Positions 7,665 to 15,850 of a DNA stretch of 34,268 nucleotides are shown here, one piece after another. Origin of the DNA: a virus; the IMG/VR virus record IMGVR_UViG_3300012920_010945, positions 1-34,268 of that record. One strand, written 5' to 3'. The translations under genes and the position numbers were made by a program. The notes under the pieces are model-generated. The model did not search any database. It was not told the origin of the DNA and saw nothing but the letters and a program-made list of their open reading frames with translations. Each line of letters opens with the position of its first letter. Position 1 is the stretch's first letter.

Positions 7665-8475
7665 AATCGGCATAAACCACAATGGTTGTCTCGGGAATGT
7701 AGAAAAATTAGTCAAAACTGCAGCTCTAGCAGGTTTTAACGCAGTTAAATTTCAAAAAAGAAATCCAGAAATTTGCGTACCAAAAAAACAAAGAAACAAA
7801 ATAAAGCAAACTCCATGGGGAGAAATGTCTTATTTAGAATATAAGCATAGAATAGAATTCAATAAAAACGACTATAATGAGATTGACAAGATATGCAGGT
7901 CTAACAATATAGAATGGAGCGCAAGCCCATGGGATATAGATAGCGCAGCTTTTTTAACTCAATACAAGCTTCCTTGGATTAAAATAGCATCCGCTTCATT
8001 AACAAACATTCCCCTACTAGAGTACTGCTCTTCTTTATATAAAAATATTATAATGTCTACAGGAATGAGTACAGAAGAGGAAATAGACAAAGCTTACGAA
8101 ATACTTTCTAAAAAAAATAACAACATAACCGTACTACATTGCAACAGTGAATACCCAACTCCCCCCGAAAATGTAAACCTAAATTACATCACTAGATTAA
8201 AACAGAAATTTCCTAATAGTAAAATTGGCTACAGCGGACATGAATACGGATTAACTACAAGTATCTGCGCGGTTGCGCTTGGCGCAGAATATATAGAGAG
8301 GCATATTACTTTAGACAAAACCATGTGGGGTTCAGATCAAATGGTAAGTATAGAGCCGCACGGAATGTTTAAACTAGTAAGAGGAATAAGAGAAATTGAA
8401 ATGGCAACAGGAAATACGATTAAAAAATTTACAAAAAAAGAAAAAGAAAAAAGAGAAACATTATCAAAAACATGA
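7639..8475 (+). CDS. neuB: Nonulosonic acid synthase (NeuB type) without SAF domain
   Basis: A 278-residue TIM-barrel enzyme that condenses PEP with a hexose derivative such as ManNAc to give a nine-carbon nonulosonic acid. Motifs: VIGEIGINHNG at the N-terminus, KFQKR (38-42), SASPWD, KIASASLTN, MSTGMS, LHCNSEYP, KIGYSGHE and ERHITLDKTMWGSDQ with the metal-binding His. It starts at a GTG at 7639, inside neuA, with no better start nearby. Standard NeuB proteins are about 340-350 residues and end in an antifreeze-like SAF domain; this one ends in a Lys-rich helix after the barrel, so the SAF domain is absent. Confidence 0.88.
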   Translation: MKSTYVIGEIGINHNGCLGNVEKLVKTAALAGFNAVKFQKRNPEICVPKKQRNKIKQTPWGEMSYLEYKHRIEFNKNDYNEIDKICRSNNIEWSASPWDIDSAAFLTQYKLPWIKIASASLTNIPLLEYCSSLYKNIIMSTGMSTEEEIDKAYEILSKKNNNITVLHCNSEYPTPPENVNLNYITRLKQKFPNSKIGYSGHEYGLTTSICAVALGAEYIERHITLDKTMWGSDQMVSIEPHGMFKLVRGIREIEMATGNTIKKFTKKEKEKRETLSKT

Positions 8476-9575
8476 AAAACGTTATAGTAACAGGAGTTAC
8501 AGGTCAAGACGGAAGTCACATGGTAGACTACCTTCTTAAAAACACAAACTTTAACATACTAGGTTCAGCAAGAAGACTAAGTGTAAAAAATCATGAAAAC
8601 ATATTGCACCTACAAAACGAAGCAAGGTTTAACCTAATAGATATAGACCTAAATGATGCACACAGTATAAGGGACTGCATCATAGACTATCAGCCAGATT
8701 TTTTCATCAATTTTGCAGCACAATCCTTCGTAGCAGGGAGCTGGAAGTACCCCATACAAACATGGGAAACAGACTCAAATTCTGTACTTCATATGTTAGA
8801 ATCAATCAGAAGGTTTTCGCCTCACACAAGATTTTACAATGCAGGTTCCTCTGAAGAATTTGGAGACGTAATCTATTCACCTCAAGACGAAAACCACCCT
8901 CTTAGACCCCAAAGCCCTTATGGAGCAGCAAAATGCGCAGCGAGACATATAGTCAGAGTATATAGAGAGTCCTACGGCTTGTTTGCAATTCAAGGCTGGC
9001 TATTCAATCATGAAGGAACAAGAAGAGGTTTAGATTTTGTAACAAGAAAAATATCCAATGGAATAGCACAACTAAAGCATGCGCTAACAATTGACGAATC
9101 CCTAAAATACAGCTCACCAAAACCCCAACTTCCTGTATTAAAACTCGGAAACCTAGACGCACAAAGAGACTGGAGTGATGCAGAAGATTTCATGGAAGGC
9201 GTATGGCTAATGTTAAACAACAAAGAACCTAAGGAATACGTACTAGCAAGCGGAAAAATGCAAACAGTTAGAGATTTTATTAAAACCTCATTAAAACATG
9301 CAAACATTCCATACAAAATAACGGGAGAGAAAGACTTTGAAAAGTTTACAACTGAAGACGGAAGGGTGATAATTGAAATTGACCCAGCTTTCTACAGACC
9401 TGCGGAAGTCCACGAGCTTTGCGGGGATCCAAGCCTAGCAGAAAAAGAACTCCTATGGGAGCGAAAAACAAATTTTGATAAATTAGTTAAAAAAATGGTT
9501 GATAATGACATAAAAAAACTATCCCCAGGCCTTAACTTATCTACAAAAAGCGGACAACAACTATTAAAAAATTGA
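8472..9575 (+). CDS. gmd: GDP-mannose 4,6-dehydratase
   Basis: A 367-residue extended short-chain dehydrogenase. It has the NAD(P)-binding GVTGQDGSH (8-16), FAAQSFV, NAGSSEEFG, the catalytic SPYGAAK (Y-x3-K), LFNHEGTRRGLDFVTRKI and LGNLDAQRDWSDAEDF, all characteristic of Gmd. It turns GDP-mannose into GDP-4-keto-6-deoxymannose, the precursor of GDP-fucose, GDP-rhamnose, GDP-perosamine and GDP-colitose. It overlaps neuB by four bases and the fucose synthase gene by four, so the two-step pathway is co-translated. The host must supply GDP-mannose, as no pyrophosphorylase gene is seen here. Confidence 0.95.
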   Translation: MKNVIVTGVTGQDGSHMVDYLLKNTNFNILGSARRLSVKNHENILHLQNEARFNLIDIDLNDAHSIRDCIIDYQPDFFINFAAQSFVAGSWKYPIQTWETDSNSVLHMLESIRRFSPHTRFYNAGSSEEFGDVIYSPQDENHPLRPQSPYGAAKCAARHIVRVYRESYGLFAIQGWLFNHEGTRRGLDFVTRKISNGIAQLKHALTIDESLKYSSPKPQLPVLKLGNLDAQRDWSDAEDFMEGVWLMLNNKEPKEYVLASGKMQTVRDFIKTSLKHANIPYKITGEKDFEKFTTEDGRVIIEIDPAFYRPAEVHELCGDPSLAEKELLWERKTNFDKLVKKMVDNDIKKLSPGLNLSTKSGQQLLKN

Positions 9576-10558
9576 AAAAATCAAATTCCATATATATAGC
9601 AGGGCACAATGGAATGGTAGGAAAATCCCTACACAAACAGCTTATAACATCTGGATATAAAAATATAATAACAGCAAACAGAGACTGCCTAGACCTAACG
9701 AACCAAAAACAAACTAACGATTTTTTTTTAAAAAATAAACCCAACTTTGTAGTTATATGCGCCGCTAAGGTAGGAGGTATTTTAGCCAACAACACCTACA
9801 GAGGAGAATTTCTATACAATAATTTACAAATTGCAACAAATATAATACAAGCCTCACATAATAACAATGTAAAAAAACTTATATTTCTGGGTTCGTCTTG
9901 CATATATCCCAAAGAATGTGAACAACCCATAAAAGAAGAATATTTACTAACCTCTTCGCTAGAGCATACAAACGAACCCTATGCTATAGCAAAAATTGCT
10001 GGATTAAAAATGTGCGAGAGCTACTACCATCAGTATGGCGACAATTTCTACTCAGTAATGCCGTGCAACCTTTTTGGAGAGAATGATAACTTTGACTTAA
10101 AAACTTCCCATGTGCTTCCAGCATTAATAAGAAAAGCTCATGAAGCTAAAATAAATGACAAAAAATTTATTGAAGTATGGGGTACAGGAAAACCACTTAG
10201 AGAATTTCTCCATACCTATGATTTAGCAAAAGCTCTTGAAATGTGCATAAACTCAATTAATGCAAAAGATATATACAGTCAAGGAATAAGCCATCTTAAC
10301 ATCGGATCAGATGATGAAGTTTCAATTAGAGAATTAACAGAAATAATATGTAAAGTTGTAGGCTTTAAAGGTGAAATAAAATTTGATAGCACTAAACCAG
10401 ACGGAACCATGAGAAAAAAGATGGACAATTCAAGAATTAAAAAACTAAATTTTAAACAGACACTATCTTTAGAAGAAGGTTTAAGAAAAGTATATAATAC
10501 AGAAAAACAAAACTGGAACAAAAAAACAACAAATCTATGGAAAGTATCAATGCACTAA
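9572..10558 (+). CDS. fcl: GDP-L-fucose synthase
   Basis: A 328-residue epimerase/reductase of the Fcl/WcaG family. Motifs: YIAGHNGMVG for nucleotide binding, AAKVGGILANN, the catalytic SSCIYP, YAIAKIAGLKMCE (Y-x3-K) and PCNLFGENDNFD. It converts GDP-4-keto-6-deoxymannose from the adjacent Gmd to GDP-L-fucose. I use the TTG at 9572 as start because it places the nucleotide-binding strand at the correct distance and overlaps the gmd stop by four bases. Gmd plus Fcl is a known pair in some giant viruses and large phages. The 3' end overlaps the next gene by 22 bases. Confidence 0.92.
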   Translation: MKKSNSIYIAGHNGMVGKSLHKQLITSGYKNIITANRDCLDLTNQKQTNDFFLKNKPNFVVICAAKVGGILANNTYRGEFLYNNLQIATNIIQASHNNNVKKLIFLGSSCIYPKECEQPIKEEYLLTSSLEHTNEPYAIAKIAGLKMCESYYHQYGDNFYSVMPCNLFGENDNFDLKTSHVLPALIRKAHEAKINDKKFIEVWGTGKPLREFLHTYDLAKALEMCINSINAKDIYSQGISHLNIGSDDEVSIRELTEIICKVVGFKGEIKFDSTKPDGTMRKKMDNSRIKKLNFKQTLSLEEGLRKVYNTEKQNWNKKTTNLWKVSMH

Positions 10559-10854
10559 AAACATTCTGCTTTGACCTAGACGATACTTTATGCAAAACAA
10601 ATGGGTGCGATTACATTAACTCTCAACCATACAAAGATAGAATCAGTTTAGTAAACAAACTTTACGATCAAGGGCATACTATTTTTATAGATTCAGCAAG
10701 AGGAAGCGGTACAGGAATATATTGGACATCAAAAACAAAAGAACAACTAGACTCATGGGGGCTTAAGTACCACAGACTAAGATGCGGACACAAGTTTGCG
10801 GCAGATATATATGTAGACGACAAAGGCTTCAATAGCGAAAACTATTTTAAATAA
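10537..10854 (+). CDS. Small HAD-superfamily phosphatase-like protein
   Basis: A 105-residue HAD protein. Motif I is FDLDDTLC (D13-x-D15-x-T17, nucleophile and acid/base), motif II is the Ser in IDSARGSGTG (about 51-60), and YVDDKGFN (92-99) supplies motif IV acids. It has no cap domain, as in small sugar-phosphatases (KdsC-like or capsule-linked HAD proteins). As last gene of the glycan operon it may remove a phosphate from a sugar intermediate. The substrate is unknown. The likely start is the ATG at 10537, inside the fucose synthase gene. Confidence 0.7.
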   Translation: MESINALKTFCFDLDDTLCKTNGCDYINSQPYKDRISLVNKLYDQGHTIFIDSARGSGTGIYWTSKTKEQLDSWGLKYHRLRCGHKFAADIYVDDKGFNSENYFK

Positions 10855-10863
10855 GTGTATACT
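10855..10863 (+). promoter_or_regulatory. GTG-TATACT -10-like element
   Basis: GTGTATACT lies directly after the HAD stop codon and seven bases before the ATG at 10871. No good -35 box is found at 17 bases (GCGAAA). It matches the GTGTAnnnT form seen before several other genes in the window, so I treat it as a probable -10 element. Confidence 0.35.
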
Positions 10864-10870
10864 ATCAACT

Positions 10871-12121
10871 ATGATACTACCCACAATAACACTAATATGT
10901 GCTTTAAGTATATCCGCAACAGCTGCCTATTTTAGTATTATAGGCTTGGCAACAATGTTTCCAGGATCAAAGGAAGCGATAATATTGATGGGGGCAGTTC
11001 TTGAGGTAGGAAAAATTATAGCAGCGATATGGCTACATACAAACTGGAAAACCCTATCAAAATTAATTAAATTTTATTTGTGTTTTTCTGTATTAGTTTT
11101 AATGTTAATTACAAGCATGGGTATATTCGGTTTCTTAAGCAAATCTTATATAGTTCATGAGGCAGAATCAGACAAAGAATTAGCTCAAATAGCTCAAGTA
11201 GACAATCAAATACTTAGAGAAAAAGAATTAATAAAAAAATATGAAGAATCCATAAAAGAATCAGAGCAAAAACAAAACTCAGCATCACAAACAAAGGTTA
11301 ACTTCATAGAAATAGAAGAAGCAAGAATAGGCAAGATTAGTGAGATATCCAAACAAAGCATAAACACAGAAAACGAAAACATTGAAAGATGGAGAGAAAG
11401 AATGCAAGTAATGGACGAAGCTATGGCACTAGTAAAATCCAAAACAGGACTATTTTCAAACACAAAAAAGAAAGTTGAAGAGCTTGAAGAGGTTCAGCTA
11501 GAAGAAAGGGAAGATTTAAAATCAAAAATATCTTCAGCTGAATCAAGAATACAGTCCATACAAGAAGAAATGCAAAAAAACATAAAAGACATTCAGTCCA
11601 AAATAGAAGACTTTCAAAACGCGGTAATAAAAAGCGCAAGCGAAAACAATGCATCAAACAACATTCAATTACTAATAAACGACTCTCAAGATAAAATTGA
11701 TACGCTTGAACTTCAAAAATTCGAAATGGAAAAAAAGGTTAGCGCATTAGAAGTCGAGGTAGGTCCAGTAAAATACATAGTTGAACTTTTTGGAGATCTA
11801 GGAAAGGAAGATATAGGATTAGGAACAGCCGTAAGACTAGTTATATTAGCATTAATTTTTGTATTCGATCCACTAGCTGTCATTCTTGTAGTGATTTCAG
11901 TAGGATACTTTACTGAAAAAAAGAAAACAACAAAAACAAAACCAAAAGAAACTGAAGAGGCTTTACCAATAAAAGAGAAAATCATCATACAACAAACGAA
12001 CGATGAACAAGTTTCTTCTTTATCTGACGAAATTTCAAAAATAAAACAAGACATAGAGGATTCAAAAAAAATAATTCCACCAAAAGTAACAGATAAATCA
12101 AACATAAACTGGTCAAAATAA
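10871..12121 (+). CDS. Membrane protein with long coiled coil
   Basis: A 416-residue protein. Three hydrophobic helices occupy about residues 4-30, 35-57 and 65-90. A long, highly charged heptad-rich region (about 95-300) rich in Glu, Lys, Gln and Ser follows, then one more hydrophobic stretch (about 320-347) and a charged tail. Proteins of this layout, annotated only as coil-containing, occur in marine T4-like phages; function unknown. The coil may span or scaffold beneath the inner membrane. The gene stands alone between the glycan and replication modules with its own -10-like element and is followed directly by the next promoter. Confidence 0.75.
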   Translation: MILPTITLICALSISATAAYFSIIGLATMFPGSKEAIILMGAVLEVGKIIAAIWLHTNWKTLSKLIKFYLCFSVLVLMLITSMGIFGFLSKSYIVHEAESDKELAQIAQVDNQILREKELIKKYEESIKESEQKQNSASQTKVNFIEIEEARIGKISEISKQSINTENENIERWRERMQVMDEAMALVKSKTGLFSNTKKKVEELEEVQLEEREDLKSKISSAESRIQSIQEEMQKNIKDIQSKIEDFQNAVIKSASENNASNNIQLLINDSQDKIDTLELQKFEMEKKVSALEVEVGPVKYIVELFGDLGKEDIGLGTAVRLVILALIFVFDPLAVILVVISVGYFTEKKKTTKTKPKETEEALPIKEKIIIQQTNDEQVSSLSDEISKIKQDIEDSKKIIPPKVTDKSNINWSK

Positions 12122-12123
12122 CC

Positions 12124-12152
12124 TTGACTTTTTACTTATACTGTGCTAGCAT
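12124..12152 (+). promoter_or_regulatory. Sigma70-type promoter before the recombination genes
   Basis: TTGACT (12124-12129), an exact 17-base spacer and TAGCAT (12147-12152) with an upstream TGTGC. The ATG at 12159 is six bases downstream, so the transcript should start at or beside the start codon. It begins three bases after the previous stop. Confidence 0.65.
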
Positions 12153-12158
12153 TACTCA

Positions 12159-12494
12159 ATGCCAAAAATAAATAAAAGAGAAATAATAACAAGACTCTTA
12201 ATTATACCCAAAACCCAGAAAAGACCTTTTTGGGCAAGAGAAATGAAAATGCTCAATAATCTTATGGAAAAATTTCCAGAAGTAGGTTTTTGGCAAAAGT
12301 TTAAATTTCAAAAACAATATGATTCTTTAGCTTATTTTATAAGTCCTTATGGACAAGAGTATTTAAAGAAAAAATACAACGAATACAACTATAAAATACC
12401 AAAAAAACCTAAAGTTAAATTAGGAAAAAAGGTAGGAGATGATAAAATCATCAACAAGAAAAATAAAACAATAAAAGATTTTTTTAATGAGTAA
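12159..12494 (+). CDS. Small basic protein of unknown function
   Basis: A 111-residue, strongly basic protein, with a Trp/Phe-rich central helical region (PFWAREMKMLNNLMEKFPEV then FWQKFKF, about residues 23-50) and a Lys-rich C-terminal tail ending KTIKDFFNE. No signal peptide or membrane segment. It is the first gene behind a good promoter and overlaps the recombinase gene by eight bases, so it is probably a replication or recombination accessory protein. I do not recognise a family. Confidence 0.65.
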   Translation: MPKINKREIITRLLIIPKTQKRPFWAREMKMLNNLMEKFPEVGFWQKFKFQKQYDSLAYFISPYGQEYLKKKYNEYNYKIPKKPKVKLGKKVGDDKIINKKNKTIKDFFNE

Positions 12495-13581
12495 CACAGT
12501 AGAACAAATAGAAGTTTTTCTTAATGACAAGGATAATAAAAAATTTCACTTTAATCATTATGAAGAGTTAAATTATAAAATTCCAAGCGGTAGTTTAAAT
12601 TTAGACCTTGCGCTAGACGGAGGTCTTCCAGCAGGGGTTCATAGATTTACAGGCATCAACGAAGGAGGCAAAACGAGCTGTGCCTTAATGTTTGCGAAGA
12701 ACTTCCAAGACCATTTTGGAAAAGATGCTATGGTTGTATACATAAGAAGCGAAGGTAGGCTTGGTCCAGATACTTTAAAAAGATCAGGAATAGACACTTC
12801 AAAAGAAAGGTTTTTTGTATTTGACTGCAACGTATTTGAAAAGGTTTTTGAATTAATAAGAATGCTAGTAAACGATAATAAAGAAGATAAAAAGTTTTTC
12901 TTTATAGTTGATAGTGTAGACGCTCTTTGTAGAGAAAATGACTATGATAAACCCTTTGCAGATAGTGAACAAGTAGCAGGAGGAGCTTTAATTACGTCAG
13001 TTTTTCTAAAGAAGATGGTGCTCCCAATAATGAAGTCAAACCATGTAATGATTCTGACTTCTCAGGTAAGGGTTGAGGTTGCAGCAAACCCTTATGCCTC
13101 AAGAGGAGGTCCAAAAACTAAACAGGCAGGAGGAAACGCAGTTAAACACTACGCAAACTACATTTTTGAATTCGAAGAAAGGTTTACAAATGATATAATG
13201 TGGGAAAATGCATCAGCTTCTAGAATTGAAGACAAAGGCAACCCCATTGGTCACATTTGTAAAATAAAATTCAGAAAAAGCGTAAATGAAAAAACAGGAG
13301 CAACAGTCAGATACCCAATAAGATACGGAATGACAGAAGGTAAAAGCATATGGATAGAGCGAGAAATTATTGACATGCTAAGATTATGGGGATTTATTGA
13401 GCAAAAAGGTTCTTGGATAAACTTTGACGAAGAAGTTATAGAATCTGCATCAAAGTCAAAGGTAGATTGTCCAGAAAAGATACAAGGAGAGCAAAAGCTA
13501 GTAACCTTGATAGAGGAAGACGAAAAATTAAAAAACTTCTTACTTAGCTACATAAGAAAAGAATTTTTAAAGTTTCAATGA
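12487..13581 (+). CDS. uvsX: RecA/UvsX-like recombinase
   Basis: A 364-residue RecA-fold ATPase. The core begins KIPSGSLNLDLALDGGLPAG, then an unusual Walker A GINEGGKTS (residues 56-64, with GG where RecA has SG), an acidic switch at SEG (88-90) and Walker B FFFIVDSVDA (137-146). A DNA-binding-loop segment SRGGPKTKQAGGNAVKHYAN follows, with a short C-terminus. It should form filaments on single-stranded DNA for strand exchange and recombination-dependent replication, as UvsX does in T4. Neighbours (nuclease, helicase, primase) support this. It overlaps the small basic gene by eight bases and the nuclease gene by four. Confidence 0.88.
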   Translation: MSNTVEQIEVFLNDKDNKKFHFNHYEELNYKIPSGSLNLDLALDGGLPAGVHRFTGINEGGKTSCALMFAKNFQDHFGKDAMVVYIRSEGRLGPDTLKRSGIDTSKERFFVFDCNVFEKVFELIRMLVNDNKEDKKFFFIVDSVDALCRENDYDKPFADSEQVAGGALITSVFLKKMVLPIMKSNHVMILTSQVRVEVAANPYASRGGPKTKQAGGNAVKHYANYIFEFEERFTNDIMWENASASRIEDKGNPIGHICKIKFRKSVNEKTGATVRYPIRYGMTEGKSIWIEREIIDMLRLWGFIEQKGSWINFDEEVIESASKSKVDCPEKIQGEQKLVTLIEEDEKLKNFLLSYIRKEFLKFQ

Positions 13582-13991
13582 AGTTCAAAACCTTAATAGG
13601 GGGAACTAGATCAATACCTAATGCTAAAAAATTTTTAGTAGACTGGCAGGGTAAAAGCAGAAGCAAGATACAATTTCAAGTAAAAGCTTTCTTAAGTAAT
13701 TACTGGCAAAATAAAATTGTATTTGAAGAATTCCCAATGGCAGGAACAAAACTTTCCTTTGACTTGTATAACGCTAATGATAAAATTGCAGTAGAGGTTC
13801 AAGGACAGCAGCATACAAAATATACTCCTTTTTTTCACGGAAAATATAAAATAAACTATATAGATCAACTCAGAAGAGATAAACAAAAGCTAGATTTTTG
13901 CGAATTAAATTCCATTAAACTGGTAGAAGTGTATTATAATGATACAATAAACAAAGAACTATTTATAAAACAAGGAATAGTTTTATTATAA
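13578..13991 (+). CDS. PD-(D/E)XK nuclease-like protein
   Basis: A 137-residue protein with the core of a small restriction-like nuclease (DUF559/Vsr-like fold). After KIVFEEFPMAGTKLSFDLYN the catalytic Asp would be D62, and AVEVQGQQH (71-79) gives E73 and Q75 where the family has E-x-K/Q. IDQLRRDKQKLDFCELNSI and KLVEVYY complete the fold. Likely an endonuclease in recombination or in Holliday-junction or host DNA cleavage; the substrate is unknown. It is coupled to the recombinase by a four-base overlap. Confidence 0.68.
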   Translation: MKFKTLIGGTRSIPNAKKFLVDWQGKSRSKIQFQVKAFLSNYWQNKIVFEEFPMAGTKLSFDLYNANDKIAVEVQGQQHTKYTPFFHGKYKINYIDQLRRDKQKLDFCELNSIKLVEVYYNDTINKELFIKQGIVLL

Positions 13992-14001
13992 TAACACAAA
14001 A

Positions 14002-14277
14002 ATGAACGAAGAAGAACCCAGTTACAATCCCGAAAACAATATGCAAGATTTTACAATTCCAGCAACCTTCTTGCAGAGATTATATGACTTTACAGGCTCA
14101 TCAGAGAACGACAGGGGTTTTTGCTTAGCCTATGTCAATCAAGGAGGCCAAGTAATGATTATGCAAAAAGCAGAAACGCAAATTATTGATCTAGGACTAA
14201 GAAAAGGTCTTGAAAAATTCCTAATCGACATGGAAGAATCGGAAGGAAGAATGGACATTAACGGCAATGATGAATAA
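14002..14277 (+). CDS. Small acidic protein of unknown function
   Basis: A 91-residue acidic protein without membrane segments. It begins MNEEEPSYNPENN, has a compact middle (IPATFLQRLYDFTGSSEND, then a beta-like stretch GFCLAYVNQGGQVMIMQKAE) and a helical C-terminus with an acidic end. A TATAAT at 13987-13992 lies nine bases before the ATG, but no -35 box is evident. It sits between recombinase/nuclease and helicase, where T4-like phages often encode small replication accessory or single-strand-binding factors; this one is not recognisable. Confidence 0.65.
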   Translation: MNEEEPSYNPENNMQDFTIPATFLQRLYDFTGSSENDRGFCLAYVNQGGQVMIMQKAETQIIDLGLRKGLEKFLIDMEESEGRMDINGNDE

Positions 14278-14282
14278 ATAGT

Positions 14283-14311
14283 TTGACTTAGTAGAATAAT
14301 TATGGTATAGT
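14283..14311 (+). promoter_or_regulatory. Sigma70-type promoter of the helicase operon
   Basis: TTGACT (14283-14288), an exact 17-base spacer and TATAGT (14306-14311). The ATG at 14324 follows after 12 bases, leaving a leader of about five bases with no Shine-Dalgarno. It probably drives helicase through UDP-galactopyranose mutase (14324-20340), since no other gap occurs in that stretch. Confidence 0.7.
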
Positions 14312-14323
14312 CTTATATTAACC

Positions 14324-15850
14324 ATGATTTATTCGCACGAATTAGAACAACATTTATTATCAGGACTCATAAAGCATCAAGAAGCTTTTTTTGAAATATC
14401 AAATCTAATCAACGAAAATGACTTCAGGGCAGATTCATCAGAGGTCAACAAAACTATTTTTAAAATCTTAAAGCAGGCTATAGAGTCAGGTGAAACTGTA
14501 GATGATGTTTTAATTTCTCAAAGAGTAAAAGAGTTAAACATTTCTTTCGATGGAGGCATAAACGTTTTTGACTATCTCAAGTCTTTATCAATGAGAATGG
14601 TATCAAAAGACAGCATACTACAGGTAGCAAAAGATCTAAAGAAGATTTCAATAAGAAATGATATCCTTGACTCAGCAACAGAAGTTGCATCAAAAATGAA
14701 AAAGCTAAAATCGTCTTCCTCTTTTGATGAAATAATAGAAATAGCAGACGGAACATTTAACAAAAACATATGCGGAGTATTCTCTCGACAGAATAATCCT
14801 GAAAACATTTTTGAAGAAATGGAAGACCTCATAGAAGAAAGAGGCAACAACCCTCAGACGGAATTTGGAATGATGGGACCACATGAATCGATTAATAAAA
14901 TCTACGGATCCTTGCTTAGGCCAGGAAATATTACTGTTATAGTTTCTCGGTCAGGGGTAGGAAAAACTACATTTTGCCTAGATTATTGCACCAAAGTTTC
15001 TCTCAAATATAATAATGTGCCAGTGCTGCATTTTGATAACGGAGAAATGAGCAAAGAAGAGTTATTAATGAGGCAGTGCGCTTCTCTAGCAGGAGTGCCC
15101 ATGCATTATCTAGAAACAGGAAACTGGAGAAGGAACGAAGATTTTGTAAAAAAAGTTAGAGCAGTATGGCCTCAAATTAAGAATATGAAACTTTATTATT
15201 ATAACGTTGCGGGGCTTTCCGTAGATCAAATGATCAATATAATGAGAAGATTTTATTACTCAACTGTAGGAAGAGGTAACAAAATGATTTTTAGCTTTGA
15301 TTACATTAAAACAACTTCAGAAAAAAACTCCCAAAATCTATCTCACTGGCAACTAGTTGGAGATATGGTAACAAAATTTAAAAATTTTATTCAAGAAGAA
15401 ATAGTTGTAGACGGTAAACCTGTAATAGGAATGTTAACAAGCGTTCAAAGTAATAGACTAGGAATAACAAACAACAGAAGCTCAGACAGTGTTGTAGACG
15501 ACGAAAGCATTGTATCCCTTTCAGACCAAATCACTCAATTTAGCTCTCACTTATTCTCACTAAGGAAAAAGACAATCGATGAGCTGGCGGAAGACCCAGA
15601 AGGATTCGGAACACATAAACTAATTTGCTTCAAAAATAGATTCCTAGGAGAAAATGCAGAAAGAGCTCTTAACGATGTAGAAATGCCAGATGGATCTAAG
15701 AAAAAGAATTATATTAACTTAGAGGTAGATAACTTTAATATTACAGATAAAGGAGACCTACAAGACATGGTAGACTATCAAAACTTTAACAACGTACAAG
15801 CTCTAGAAGATGGCGGAGATGAAATTGCTGACCTTTTTAACAATACATGA
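14324..15850 (+). CDS. dnaB: Replicative DNA helicase (DnaB / T4 gp41 type)
   Basis: A 508-residue hexameric-helicase protein. Residues 1-100 resemble the DnaB N-terminal helical domain (SHELEQHLLSGLIKHQEAFF; DFRADSSEVNKTIF). The RecA-type ATPase domain has Walker A SRSGVGKTTF (208-217), LHFDNGEMSKEELLMRQ (H1a-like, 235-251) and Walker B IFSFDYIK (322-329), followed by a SVQSNR segment where the family has its sensor. The C-terminal 50 residues are acidic and may bind partners. It unwinds the fork 5' to 3' and works with the primase that follows with a four-base overlap. Confidence 0.92.
   Translation: MIYSHELEQHLLSGLIKHQEAFFEISNLINENDFRADSSEVNKTIFKILKQAIESGETVDDVLISQRVKELNISFDGGINVFDYLKSLSMRMVSKDSILQVAKDLKKISIRNDILDSATEVASKMKKLKSSSSFDEIIEIADGTFNKNICGVFSRQNNPENIFEEMEDLIEERGNNPQTEFGMMGPHESINKIYGSLLRPGNITVIVSRSGVGKTTFCLDYCTKVSLKYNNVPVLHFDNGEMSKEELLMRQCASLAGVPMHYLETGNWRRNEDFVKKVRAVWPQIKNMKLYYYNVAGLSVDQMINIMRRFYYSTVGRGNKMIFSFDYIKTTSEKNSQNLSHWQLVGDMVTKFKNFIQEEIVVDGKPVIGMLTSVQSNRLGITNNRSSDSVVDDESIVSLSDQITQFSSHLFSLRKKTIDELAEDPEGFGTHKLICFKNRFLGENAERALNDVEMPDGSKKKNYINLEVDNFNITDKGDLQDMVDYQNFNNVQALEDGGDEIADLFNNT

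Noticed and set aside
9008-9316. 102-codon open frame on the minus strand inside gmd
   Set aside because: It is antisense to a well-conserved gene, has no family features and no start signals; other minus-strand frames (for example 11713-12105, 22204-22602, 31300-31692) are likewise shadows of biased codon use.
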